NCBI RefSeq assembly: GCF_024753215.1
Contig: NZ_JANUGV010000002.1
Location: 1-64,000 of the forward strand
Source of the DNA: Massilia solisilvae
Lineage (GTDB): Bacteria > Pseudomonadota > Gammaproteobacteria > Burkholderiales > Burkholderiaceae_D
Reading direction: 5' to 3'
DNA: 64,000 nt
Positions within the stretch are counted from its first letter, which is position 1, and each line of letters starts with the position of its first letter. A program made the position numbers and the translations under genes. Shown piece after piece: positions 8,660 to 17,148 of this stretch. The notes under the pieces are model-generated. The model ran no database searches. It saw nothing but the letters and a program-made list of their open reading frames with translations, and had not been told where the DNA came from.

Positions 8660-10150
8660 ATGCAGAAGAAACTGAGCAGCGGCGCGCTGCTGATCGCGCT
8701 GGCCTTCGCCGGCGCGGCCCATGCGGCTTCCCCGAAATCGAACGAGGCCGCAACAAGCCGTCATTACGCCGCGCTCGTGGCCGGCAGCGAGCCGAAGCTG
8801 GCCGAGCTGACCCTGTTCTTCTCGCAAATGCCCAAGGGCGGCGACCTGCACCACCACTATTCGGGCGCGATCTACGCCGAGCAGTACCTGGACTTCCTCG
8901 ACAAGGATGGCTGGTGCGTCAACAAGGCGACCTACAAGATCGAGACCGACAAGGCGGTGATCGACGCCGAGCGCGCCAAGCCGGCCGGCGAGCGCGCCTG
9001 CCTGTCCAAGTCCGAGGTGTATGCCGACGACTTCACCTGGCGCGAGTTGCTGCAGCGCTGGTCGAGCAAGGACTTCAAGAACCACAGCACCCTGCAGCCG
9101 CCGCCGGACCGCCAGTTTTTCCAGACCTTCGGCTACTTTGGCCCGGTATCGAGCACCAACTTCCATGATGGCCTGGTGAAGCTCAAGGAGCGCGCCATCG
9201 CGGAGAACGTCAGCTACATCGAGACGATGTTCAAGATGTCGCCGTCGGTCGTCAACAAGCAGTTCGACGACGAGGCGTGGAAGAACGCGCACGACGACGC
9301 TGCCCTCGACGCGCAGATGCGCAGCTGGATGGCGGCGCTCGACCAGGACCCGGCATTCCAGCGCTCGATCGCCGACTTCGTGGCCAGGATCGACGAGGCA
9401 GCGCAAGGCATCGACGACCAGAACTTCACGATGCGCTACCAGACCTACGTGCTGCGCCTGTTGAACCCGTCGCAGGTGTTCTCGTCGATGGTGTCAGGCT
9501 TCAAGGCCGCATCGATGAGCGACAAGATCGTCGGCGTGAACATCGTCGGTCAGGAGAGCACGGCGGTGTCGATGCGCGACTACACGCTGCACATGAAGAT
9601 GTTCCGCCTGCTCAAGGCCAAGTACCCGGACGTGAAGGTGGCGCTGCACGCGGGCGAGCTGGCGCTGGGCGACGTGCCGCCCGAGGGCTTGCAGTTCCAC
9701 ATCGAGCAGGCCATCACGCTCGGCCACGCCAACCGCATCGGCCACGGCATCGACCTCGCGCACGAGACCAACGCGGTGGCGGTGATGAAAACCATGCGCG
9801 AGAAGGGCATCCCGGTCGAGATCAACCTGACCTCGAACGGCTTCATCAACGGCATCTCGGGCGAGAACCATCCGGTGACGCTGTACCGTAAATACGGCGT
9901 GCCTTACGTGATCTCGACCGACGACGCCGGCGTCACGCGCCACAACCTGGCCAACGAATACGTGCTATTCGCCAGCCGCTACAAGCCTTCATATGCGGAG
10001 GTGAAGAAGGCCTCGTATGACAGCATCCGCTATTCGTTCCTGCCGGCCGCGGACAAGGAGCGCTTGCGCCGGCAGCTGGACGAACGCTACGCCCGGTTCG
10101 AGGCGGAAATTGCCAGCCTCGACCGGACCGCGGCAAAGGCAAAGCGCTAG
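8660..10150 (+). CDS. Exported adenosine-deaminase-like enzyme
   Basis: A 496-residue adenosine/AMP deaminase family protein with a clear Sec signal peptide (MQKKLSSGALLIALAFAG, cleavage near AHA-AS). Metal and catalytic motifs are in order: GGDLHHHYSGA, LHAGELALG, NRIGHGIDLAHE, and STDDAGVTR. The length and export resemble the secreted ADGF branch more than the 340-residue cytosolic Add. It starts 21 bases after guaD and may share its transcript. The likely role is deaminating adenosine to inosine in the periplasm; the exact substrate is inferred. Confidence 0.85.
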   Translation: MQKKLSSGALLIALAFAGAAHAASPKSNEAATSRHYAALVAGSEPKLAELTLFFSQMPKGGDLHHHYSGAIYAEQYLDFLDKDGWCVNKATYKIETDKAVIDAERAKPAGERACLSKSEVYADDFTWRELLQRWSSKDFKNHSTLQPPPDRQFFQTFGYFGPVSSTNFHDGLVKLKERAIAENVSYIETMFKMSPSVVNKQFDDEAWKNAHDDAALDAQMRSWMAALDQDPAFQRSIADFVARIDEAAQGIDDQNFTMRYQTYVLRLLNPSQVFSSMVSGFKAASMSDKIVGVNIVGQESTAVSMRDYTLHMKMFRLLKAKYPDVKVALHAGELALGDVPPEGLQFHIEQAITLGHANRIGHGIDLAHETNAVAVMKTMREKGIPVEINLTSNGFINGISGENHPVTLYRKYGVPYVISTDDAGVTRHNLANEYVLFASRYKPSYAEVKKASYDSIRYSFLPAADKERLRRQLDERYARFEAEIASLDRTAAKAKR

Positions 10151-10665
10151 CCAACGCGACGCACGCCGGACCCGAGCGCGCGGCTTCGTGCCGCTCGCCG
10201 GGCGAGTCCGGCCGGGCTCGCCCAAGACGTTAAATTTCCTTCAATAAGCCGTGCCGGGATGTCGCCTTCTTGCGACAAATTTTCCACGCGCCGCACCGGT
10301 TTGTCCAATTTCCCGCCGAAAGAGTTTCCGTGTTGACGGCTGATCTATAGAATCGCGGGGTTATGTTCGCTTGGCAAAGGCTACGGCTGAAGGGCAACAG
10401 GCGCCGGAACCTTGGAATTATATGTATAACGTATAAATTCCCAAGCGAAAACATATTTGCCACACACCCAGGGCTCATGCAATATCGAAACGGGAATGAA
10501 TTCTTTTGCAACTTCCTGTTGCGCCTAAAAGCTTGCCGAGCTGTCACGGGTTTGACATATCTGCACCTTAAACTGCTGCGCTGGACAACTGCTTCGAAGA
10601 AAGTAATGTCCAGCGGACAAAAGCTTGCCGTTGTCGTTTCATAATAAAACTTTAGGGAGTTTTCA
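10151..10665. promoter_or_regulatory. 515-base leader upstream of the TonB receptor with an inverted repeat
   Basis: No convincing gene lies here. Base composition is clearly more AT-rich than the surroundings from about 10350 on. An imperfect inverted repeat spans 10411-10446: CTTGGAATT, a spacer containing TATAACGTATA, then AATTCCCAAG (one bulged C). It could be an operator for a purine-responsive regulator. Downstream is TTTGACATAT near 10551, a possible -35, but I cannot find a matching -10. AGGGAG 7 bases before 10666 is the ribosome-binding site of the receptor. Confidence 0.4.
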
Positions 10666-13065
10666 ATGCATTTCAATCAACAGCCGAAGCTGCGTCTGAG
10701 CATGATCGCTCTGGCATGCCAGCTGGCATGCCTGGCCGGCACGGCCAGCGCACAGGTCACGGACAGCACCACTGTTCCGCCGGAAGACCCGAAACGAACC
10801 GTGGTCATCGTCGGCAAGAAAATCGGTATGGGCCTGATGGTGACGGAAGACGCTCCGAAGGCGCGTTCGACCATTACCGCCGAGGAACTGGAAAAGCAGC
10901 GTCCGACCGGCAATGCATATGAAGCTCTCGAAATGCTGCCGTCCGTCAACAGCTACAACAACGACGCGACCGGCCTGTTCGGCGGCGGCCTGACCCTGCG
11001 TGGCTTCAACAGCGACCAGATCGGCGCCACCATCAACGGCGTGCCGGTCAACGACTCGGGTAACTTCGCCGTGTACCCGCAAGAATACGTGGACCAGGAA
11101 AACACCTGCTCCGAATTCGTGACCCAGGGTTCGACCGACGTCGATTCGCCGCAAGTGGGCGCATCGGGCGGTAACTTCGGCATCGTCACCTGCAACCCGG
11201 AAAACGCCAGCCGCGTGCGCGTGATGCAGACGCTGGGCCAGCTGAACATGTACAAGACCTTCGTGCGCTACGACACCGGCCTGTGGGCCGACAAGCGTTC
11301 GAAGATGTTCGTCTCGGTGTCCAACGCCAAGGCTGACAAGTGGAAAGGCCAGGGCGAGGCCAAGCGCCAGCACCTGGACGCCGGCTTCAACTACGATTGG
11401 GACCGCTTCAACTACATCCACGCAACCCTGCTGTGGAACGAAGCCCACAACAACAGCATCAACAACCTGACGCTGGACGAGCTGAACAAGAACGGCTACT
11501 ACTACGACACCAGCTCGACCTTCGCCGGCCACCTGACCCCGGTCAAGGGCACCGCGCAGAACGAAACGCTGAACACCCCGCCGTACTATGGCCTGTACCT
11601 GAACCCGTTCAAGAACGCCATCTTCTCGGCCACCGCCAAGTTCCGCCTGGCTGACAACACCGACCTGAAGATCGTGCCGTACTACTGGTATGGCTTCGGC
11701 AACGGCGGCATCCAGCAGAAAGCCGTGAAGGAAGCCGGCTCGTTCCTGCCGTACGACACCGCCAGCAAGAAGATGACCGGCAACGTGGACCTGAACGGCG
11801 ACGGCGACACGCTCGACACCGTCATCATGGCCAACGCCAGCGTCACCCGCACCAACCGTCCGGGCCTGAGCGTTTCGCTGACCCACACCATCGGCGAACA
11901 CGTCCTGCTGGGCGGCCTGTGGTACGAGCGCGCCTCGCACAAGCAGACCGGCGAGATGGTGCCGGTGACCGCCAAGGGCGATCCGGTGGATGACTACCTG
12001 CAGAACCAGAAAGTGATCGGCCCGACCGGCGCTGCTTACGAGAGCCGCAACTCGAAGACGATCTCGACCGCTTACCAGGCGTTCTTGCAGGACACCTTCA
12101 GCGTGGGCGAGAAGGCCATGTTCAACGTCGGCCTGCGCACTCCGTACGTCAAGCGTGACGTGACCAACTACGCCAACGAAGGCGCAGCTGCCTACGGCAC
12201 CTTCAACATCGAGCGCACCTACCACACCCTGCTGCCGCAACTGGGCGCGCGCTACCGCCTGACCGCCGACGACCAGCTGTTTGCCAGCGTGGCCCGCAAC
12301 ATGCGCGCTCCGGCCAACTACGTGTTCACCAACACCGGTTCGAACGTGCAGCTGGTGGGCGGCGTGCCGACCCTGATGAAGGACGTGCAGGCTGAAACCT
12401 CGTACAACACCGACATCGGCTACCGTCACCAGGACAGCAAGTACATCGCCACCCTGACCGTGTTCGACGTGAACTTCAAGAACCGCCAGGGCAACGCGTA
12501 TGATCCGTTCACCGGTGCCAACACCTACACCAACATCGGTTCGGTGCGCAACCGCGGCTTCGAGATCGAGGCGAACAACATGCCGATCCACGGCTGGTCG
12601 TTCTACGGCTCGATCGGTTACCAGAAGAGCGAGATCAAGAACGACATCGTGGTCGGCTCGACCGCCGCGAACTCGGGCACGCTGGCAACCAACGGCAAGG
12701 AAATGATCAACACGCCGCGCTGGAAGGGTGGCCTGTCGGCTGAATACCAGGACGGCGCGTTCTGGGTTCGCGCCAAGGCCAAGGCAACCAGCAAGCAGAT
12801 GGCCTCGCTGATGAACGACGAAGTCGCTCCGGGTTACACCACCTTCGGTATCGACGGCGGCTACACCTTCGCGGACCTGGGCCTGCTGAAGCGTCCGAAG
12901 CTGACCTTCAACATCAGCAACATCACCAACAAGCAGTACCGCAATCCGTCGAGCACCTCGTCGACCAACGCCCTGAAGTACCCGGGCGTGAACAGCGTCT
13001 CGACGATCCGCTACTACCTCGGCGCACCGCGCTTTGCGTCGGCCACCCTGTCGGTCGACTTCTAA
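10666..13065 (+). CDS. TonB-dependent outer-membrane receptor
   Basis: A 799-residue protein with a signal peptide ending near GTASA-Q. RTVVIVG after it resembles a TonB box. A plug domain (about 50-170, ending LRGFNSDQIGATINGVPVND) is followed by a 22-strand-type beta barrel that ends in the aromatic C-terminus ATLSVDF. Its position between an exported deaminase and a nucleotidase suggests it imports nucleosides, oligonucleotides or purines. That is inference from context; no ligand can be read from the sequence. GC and codon use are lower and smoother than its neighbours, as is common for highly expressed genes. Confidence 0.9.
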   Translation: MHFNQQPKLRLSMIALACQLACLAGTASAQVTDSTTVPPEDPKRTVVIVGKKIGMGLMVTEDAPKARSTITAEELEKQRPTGNAYEALEMLPSVNSYNNDATGLFGGGLTLRGFNSDQIGATINGVPVNDSGNFAVYPQEYVDQENTCSEFVTQGSTDVDSPQVGASGGNFGIVTCNPENASRVRVMQTLGQLNMYKTFVRYDTGLWADKRSKMFVSVSNAKADKWKGQGEAKRQHLDAGFNYDWDRFNYIHATLLWNEAHNNSINNLTLDELNKNGYYYDTSSTFAGHLTPVKGTAQNETLNTPPYYGLYLNPFKNAIFSATAKFRLADNTDLKIVPYYWYGFGNGGIQQKAVKEAGSFLPYDTASKKMTGNVDLNGDGDTLDTVIMANASVTRTNRPGLSVSLTHTIGEHVLLGGLWYERASHKQTGEMVPVTAKGDPVDDYLQNQKVIGPTGAAYESRNSKTISTAYQAFLQDTFSVGEKAMFNVGLRTPYVKRDVTNYANEGAAAYGTFNIERTYHTLLPQLGARYRLTADDQLFASVARNMRAPANYVFTNTGSNVQLVGGVPTLMKDVQAETSYNTDIGYRHQDSKYIATLTVFDVNFKNRQGNAYDPFTGANTYTNIGSVRNRGFEIEANNMPIHGWSFYGSIGYQKSEIKNDIVVGSTAANSGTLATNGKEMINTPRWKGGLSAEYQDGAFWVRAKAKATSKQMASLMNDEVAPGYTTFGIDGGYTFADLGLLKRPKLTFNISNITNKQYRNPSSTSSTNALKYPGVNSVSTIRYYLGAPRFASATLSVDF

Positions 13066-13076
13066 GCGAGGCGACC

Positions 13077-13105
13077 CCGCCTGCTGCCCGCCGGGCAGCA
13101 GGCGG
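13077..13105 (+). terminator. Perfect 13-bp hairpin after the TonB receptor
   Basis: CCGCCTGCTGCCC and its exact complement are separated by GCC. There is no U run after it, so on its own it looks like a transcript-stabilising or pausing hairpin ahead of the terminator at 13121-13143. Confidence 0.55.
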
Positions 13106-13120
13106 CACAAGCCGATCAAC

Positions 13121-13143
13121 AACAGGCCTTCGGGCCTGTTTTC
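13121..13143 (+). terminator. Intrinsic terminator of the TonB receptor gene
   Basis: AACAGGCC, loop TTC, GGGCCTGTTTTC forms a GC-rich stem followed by a T run, a canonical rho-independent terminator. It ends 27 bases before the nucleotidase start. Confidence 0.8.
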
Positions 13144-13170
13144 ACATCCGCTTTCGTAAAGTATTTACCT

Positions 13171-14850
13171 ATGCCCTCCCGTCGTTTCCCCCTTGCGCTG
13201 CTGCTGGCGCTGACACTGGCCGGCTGCGCCACCGCCCCGCGCGCCCCGGTCGAGCTCAACATCGTCGCGCTGAACGACTTCCACGGCAACCTGGAGCCGA
13301 GCAAGTACAACTACAAGGGCGCCGACGGCAAGACCGAAACCCTGCGCGCGGGCGGCATCGAGGTGCTGTCCGGCGCGCTCAAGGCCTGGCGCGCCGAGGA
13401 CAAGGACCTGCTGGTGGTCGGCGCCGGCGACCTGGTGGGCGCCAGCCCGGCGCTGTCGTCGATGTGGGCCGACGAGCCGAGCATCGACGCGATGAACATG
13501 CTGGGCCTGTCCGCGAGCGCGCTGGGCAACCACGAGTTCGACGCCGGCCGCAAGGAACTGCTGCGCCAGCAGAACGGCGGCTGCGATTCGCCCCGTCCGG
13601 ACAAGGCGTGCAAGCTCGCGCCAGGCTTCGGCGGCGCGCGCTTTGCCTACTTGGCCACCAACGTGACCGACAGCGCCACCGGCAAGCTGCTGGTGCCGGG
13701 CTGGCGCATCGAAGACGTCAAGGGCGTCAAGGTGGGCCTGGTGGGCGCCGTGCTGCAGGGGACCGCCTCGGTGGCCATGTCCAGCGCCATCGCCGGCCTG
13801 ACGTTTGCGGACGAGGCAGAATCGATCAACAAGGCCGTGCCGCAGATGCGCGCGGCCGGCGCGCAGGTCTTGATTGCGCTGATCCACGAGGGCGGTTCGA
13901 CCGTCGATGCCCCGGACCAGCCGGACTGCGCCAACCTGAAAGGCGCGATCGTCGATATCGCCAAAAAGCTCGATCCGGCGATCCGCGTTGTCGTCAGTGG
14001 GCACTCGCACACCGGCTACCTGTGCAAGGTCGATGGCCGCCTGGTCAGTCAGGCCGATGCCGCCGGCCACCTGCTCACGCGCATCAAGATGACGGTCGAT
14101 CCGGCCAGCGGCACGGTGCAGTCGGTGGCTGCGCGTAACATCATCCTCAAGCCGGGCGATTACGCGCCGGAGCCGCAGGTCTCGGCCTTCCTCGCCAACG
14201 TGAAGGAACGCAGCCGCGAGCAACTGGCGCGCCCGATCGCGCGGCTGGGCGTGACCATGGTGGCGCGCAAGAGCAGCGAAGCGGGCGAATCGCCGCTGGG
14301 CGACCTGATCGCCGACGCGATCGTGGCCAAGATGCGCGACCAGGGCGCGCAGATCGGCTTCATGAACCCGGGCGGCATTCGCAAAGACCTCGAGGCCAAC
14401 GCCGACACCACCACCACCTACGGTCACGCGCAGGCGGTGCTCCCGTTCGGCAACACGCTGGACCTGATGGACCTGACCGGGGCCCAGATCCGCGCGCTGC
14501 TGGAGCAGCAGTGGGCGCGCCCGGCAGCATCCGAGTCGATGGTGCTGCAGGTGTCCAAGGGCTTTTCCTACCGCTGGGACGAGAAGCAGCCCAAGGGCAG
14601 CCGCATCGTGCCCGGCAGCGTCAAGTTGAACGGCGTCCCGCTCGACGACAACAAGACCTACCGCGTGGTTGCCAACAATTTCCTGGCCGAAGGGGGCGAC
14701 AACTTCCCCGAATTTGCCAAGGGAACCAACCGCGTCGCCACGCCGATCCGCGACCTCGATGCGCTGATCGAATACCTGGGCAAGACGCCGGATGCGCTGG
14801 CGCCGTCGGCGTCGCTGGCAGCGAGCGCACGCATCGAGAAAGTGCGCTGA
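13171..14850 (+). CDS. Lipoprotein 5'-nucleotidase (UshA family)
   Basis: A 559-residue metallophosphatase. LLLALTLAGC is a lipobox, so the protein is probably lipid-anchored and faces the periplasm. Metal motifs NDFHGN, GAGDLVGASP, LGNHEFDAG and SGHSHTGY define the N-terminal catalytic domain (about 30-330). The C-terminal substrate domain (5_nucleotid_C, about 350-530) contains GDLIADAI and FMNPGGIRKDL. It removes phosphate from nucleotides so the nucleosides can be imported. It is followed by an S1/P1 nuclease 45 bases downstream. Confidence 0.93.
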   Translation: MPSRRFPLALLLALTLAGCATAPRAPVELNIVALNDFHGNLEPSKYNYKGADGKTETLRAGGIEVLSGALKAWRAEDKDLLVVGAGDLVGASPALSSMWADEPSIDAMNMLGLSASALGNHEFDAGRKELLRQQNGGCDSPRPDKACKLAPGFGGARFAYLATNVTDSATGKLLVPGWRIEDVKGVKVGLVGAVLQGTASVAMSSAIAGLTFADEAESINKAVPQMRAAGAQVLIALIHEGGSTVDAPDQPDCANLKGAIVDIAKKLDPAIRVVVSGHSHTGYLCKVDGRLVSQADAAGHLLTRIKMTVDPASGTVQSVAARNIILKPGDYAPEPQVSAFLANVKERSREQLARPIARLGVTMVARKSSEAGESPLGDLIADAIVAKMRDQGAQIGFMNPGGIRKDLEANADTTTTYGHAQAVLPFGNTLDLMDLTGAQIRALLEQQWARPAASESMVLQVSKGFSYRWDEKQPKGSRIVPGSVKLNGVPLDDNKTYRVVANNFLAEGGDNFPEFAKGTNRVATPIRDLDALIEYLGKTPDALAPSASLAASARIEKVR

Positions 14851-14895
14851 GCCGAACGCATACAATACGAGCAGTCCAATCCAAGGAACCAGACC

Positions 14896-15951
14896 ATGAA
14901 AAAACTCGCATTCGTCCTGGCGCTGTCCGGCGCTTTCGTGTCCACCAGCGCGCTGGCGTGGGGGCCGGACGGCCACCGCGCCGTGGGCGCCATTGCCGAC
15001 AAGCTGATCAAGGGCACCAACGCCGAGAAGCACGTCAAGGAGCTGTTGCAGCCGGGCGAGTCGCTCGAGGCCGTGGCCAACTGGCCGGACTGCGTCAAGG
15101 GCAATTACTGCGGCCCGCAGTCGCCCGAAATGGTCGAGTACGTCAACGCCAACCCCAAGCACCAGGAGTACCACTACACCGACGTGCCGTTCCAGTTCGA
15201 CCACTACCATGACGGCGACGTCGGCACGGCGGACGACGACATCGTGCAGACGCTGAAACAGGCGATTGCTGTGCTGCAGGGCAAGGACACGCCGCAGACC
15301 AACCCGCACCACTTCACCCGCCGCCAGGCGCTGATCCTGATCACCCACATGACCGGCGACATCCACCAGCCGCTGCACGTGGGCGCCGCCTACGTGAGCA
15401 AGGACGGCAAGTTCGTGGTGCCCAAGAAGCATGGCGACATCGACGCGGTGGGGATCTTCGATTCGCGCGGCGGCAACAACTTCCTGGTGGACGACGCCAG
15501 GATCGAAAAGCTGGCACTGGCCAACGACATCCCGCCGGGCGAGCCCAAGCCGGAAAAGCCGGGCGTGCCGAAGAACCTGACCAAGCCTTTCCACTCGTAC
15601 TGGGACGGCACCACGGTCAACTACGCGTTCCGCCGCCTGCGCACCAAGACGCCGGACCAGTTCGCGCAGACCGTCATCGATAGCAAGCCGGCGGTGACCA
15701 TGAACACGGGTGACGTGTCCACCTGGCCGTACCAGTGGGCGGACGACACGCTGATCTATTCGAAGCAGGCGTACGCCGACGTGACGGTCGGCCCCCTGAC
15801 GCCGCAGGTGTCGAAGAAGGGCGAGACCTACTACACCTGGACGATGGAAGTGCCGGCGAATTATCCGGTGCCCAGCTCCGCCATCGCCAAGAACCAGCTG
15901 ATCAAGGGTGGCTACCACCTGGCCGCGCTGCTCGAGGCGATCTGGCCGTAG
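14896..15951 (+). CDS. Secreted S1/P1-type nuclease
   Basis: A 351-residue zinc-dependent nuclease that cleaves single-stranded RNA and DNA to 5'-mononucleotides. The signal peptide ends ALA, leaving Trp as mature residue 1 (WGPDGHRAVG), as required because the N-terminal Trp ligates zinc. Other ligands are visible in HYTDVPF, THMTGDIHQPLHVG, GGNNF and FHSYWDGT. Together with the upstream nucleotidase it forms a two-step route from nucleic acid to nucleoside. The stop TAG is contributed by a family 1 repeat that begins at 15948. Confidence 0.93.
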   Translation: MKKLAFVLALSGAFVSTSALAWGPDGHRAVGAIADKLIKGTNAEKHVKELLQPGESLEAVANWPDCVKGNYCGPQSPEMVEYVNANPKHQEYHYTDVPFQFDHYHDGDVGTADDDIVQTLKQAIAVLQGKDTPQTNPHHFTRRQALILITHMTGDIHQPLHVGAAYVSKDGKFVVPKKHGDIDAVGIFDSRGGNNFLVDDARIEKLALANDIPPGEPKPEKPGVPKNLTKPFHSYWDGTTVNYAFRRLRTKTPDQFAQTVIDSKPAVTMNTGDVSTWPYQWADDTLIYSKQAYADVTVGPLTPQVSKKGETYYTWTMEVPANYPVPSSAIAKNQLIKGGYHLAALLEAIWP

Positions 15952-15980
15952 GGTGGGCGGGTCTCCCGCCCACGCGTTCA
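15948..15980. repeat. Family 1 repeat supplying the nuclease stop codon
   Basis: GTAGGGTGGGCGGG, loop, then CCCGCCCACGCGTTCA. The TAG of GTAGGG is the in-frame stop of the S1/P1 nuclease gene, and the hairpin that follows could act as its terminator. Confidence 0.8.
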
Positions 15981-16233
15981 GATCACGCGCGCACCGTGGC
16001 GACATTGACCGTAGCTGGACGCATTCCGCACCGTCGCCCGGGCGAAAGCCGGCGCCCATGCTGAGCTTGCAGGACATGGGCGCTCAGCATGGGTCCCGGC
16101 GTGCGCCGGGACGACGGGGGAACGGGAAGGCAACCGGTTGCCACTGCACTCATAAGCAACCACGCGCGCTCACCAACATGACATCGACGACCGGGCGCTA
16201 GAATAGGCGCTCGTCCACCCACACTGCATCCGC
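15981..16233. repeat. Intergenic region with an inverted pair of family 2 repeats
   Basis: A forward copy (about 16031-16066, somewhat degenerate) faces an inverted copy (16083-16119). Apart from these the gap shows nothing I can call. The MipA gene start follows, without an obvious strong promoter. Confidence 0.7.
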
Positions 16234-17058
16234 ATGAACCTCAGGACATTGCTATCGCTGGCAGGCGGCGCCTGCCTTTCCGTGACCGCCTGGGCGGCCG
16301 ACCGCACGCCGCAGCCCCTGTGGGAAGCGGGCATCGGCGCCGGTGGCGTTTCCACCCCGGCCTATCCGGGCGCGCACACCCAGTCGAACCGCGCGCTGGT
16401 GCTGCCTTTCCTCATCTACCGCGGTGAAGTCCTGCGTTCGGACCAGTCGGGCATTGGCGCGCGCCTGCTGCACAGTGACACCACCGAATTCGACGTCGGC
16501 TTTGCCGCCTCGCTGCCGGCACATTCCAAGGACGTGGATGCACGGCGTGGCATGCCGGACCTGGGCACGCTCATCGAATTCGGGCCGCGCCTGAAGGTGA
16601 AGGTGGCCGAGTTCGACCCCGACAGGCGGCTGCGCTTCGAATTGCCGGTGCGCGCCGTGATCGAAGTGAAGAGCGGCCTGCGCCGTCAGGGCTGGACCAC
16701 CGAGCCGCGGCTGGTCTACGAGGTGCGCGACGGCCGCGTCTGGACCTGGGACGCGCAGCTGGGCGCGGTGGTGGGCGACGAACGCATCAACCGCTATTTC
16801 TACGAGGTGGCGCCGCAGTTCGCCACGCCCACGCGTCCCGCATACCACGCCAAATCGGGGCTGATGCTGGTGCGGACCGGACTGTTCGCCTACCGCAAGC
16901 TCAACCCGGATTGGCGCTTCTTCGGCTTCGTGCGCTACGAGTCCTACGCGGGCGCGGCCAACGACAACAGTCCCTTGATGCGCAAAGCCAACGGCGCGTC
17001 GGCCGGGTTCGGCTTTGCGTGGACGCTCGCGCGCTCGCGCGAACTTGCCCACGATTGA
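16234..17058 (+). CDS. MipA/OmpV family outer-membrane protein
   Basis: A 274-residue protein with a signal peptide (cleavage near AWA-AD) and the MipA/OmpV pattern: WEAGIGAGGVSTPAYPGA at the start of the mature chain, then amphipathic beta strands such as RALVLPFLIYRGE and a C-terminal strand SAGFGFAWTLARS. Members are outer-membrane beta-barrel proteins, some linked to murein enzymes or antibiotic entry. Being next to nuclease genes, it could provide a pore, but that is inference. Confidence 0.88.
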   Translation: MNLRTLLSLAGGACLSVTAWAADRTPQPLWEAGIGAGGVSTPAYPGAHTQSNRALVLPFLIYRGEVLRSDQSGIGARLLHSDTTEFDVGFAASLPAHSKDVDARRGMPDLGTLIEFGPRLKVKVAEFDPDRRLRFELPVRAVIEVKSGLRRQGWTTEPRLVYEVRDGRVWTWDAQLGAVVGDERINRYFYEVAPQFATPTRPAYHAKSGLMLVRTGLFAYRKLNPDWRFFGFVRYESYAGAANDNSPLMRKANGASAGFGFAWTLARSRELAHD

Positions 17059-17148
17059 TAAATCAACGAAAGATTGCGCGATAACAAGTTCCCGGCAGGG
17101 TAGCGCACCAAGAATGAACACTTCGCGATTCCTTCACGGAGGCATGAC

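Noticed and set aside
10230..10676. Open frames on both strands in the TonB leader
   Set aside because: Neither has a recognisable domain or ribosome-binding site, and both lie in AT-rich sequence that looks regulatory.
13165..16077. 970-residue open frame on the minus strand
   Set aside because: It lies antisense to the nucleotidase and S1/P1 nuclease genes, which have clear motifs and signal peptides. The frame is low-complexity His/Arg/Ala-rich, as expected from high GC content.
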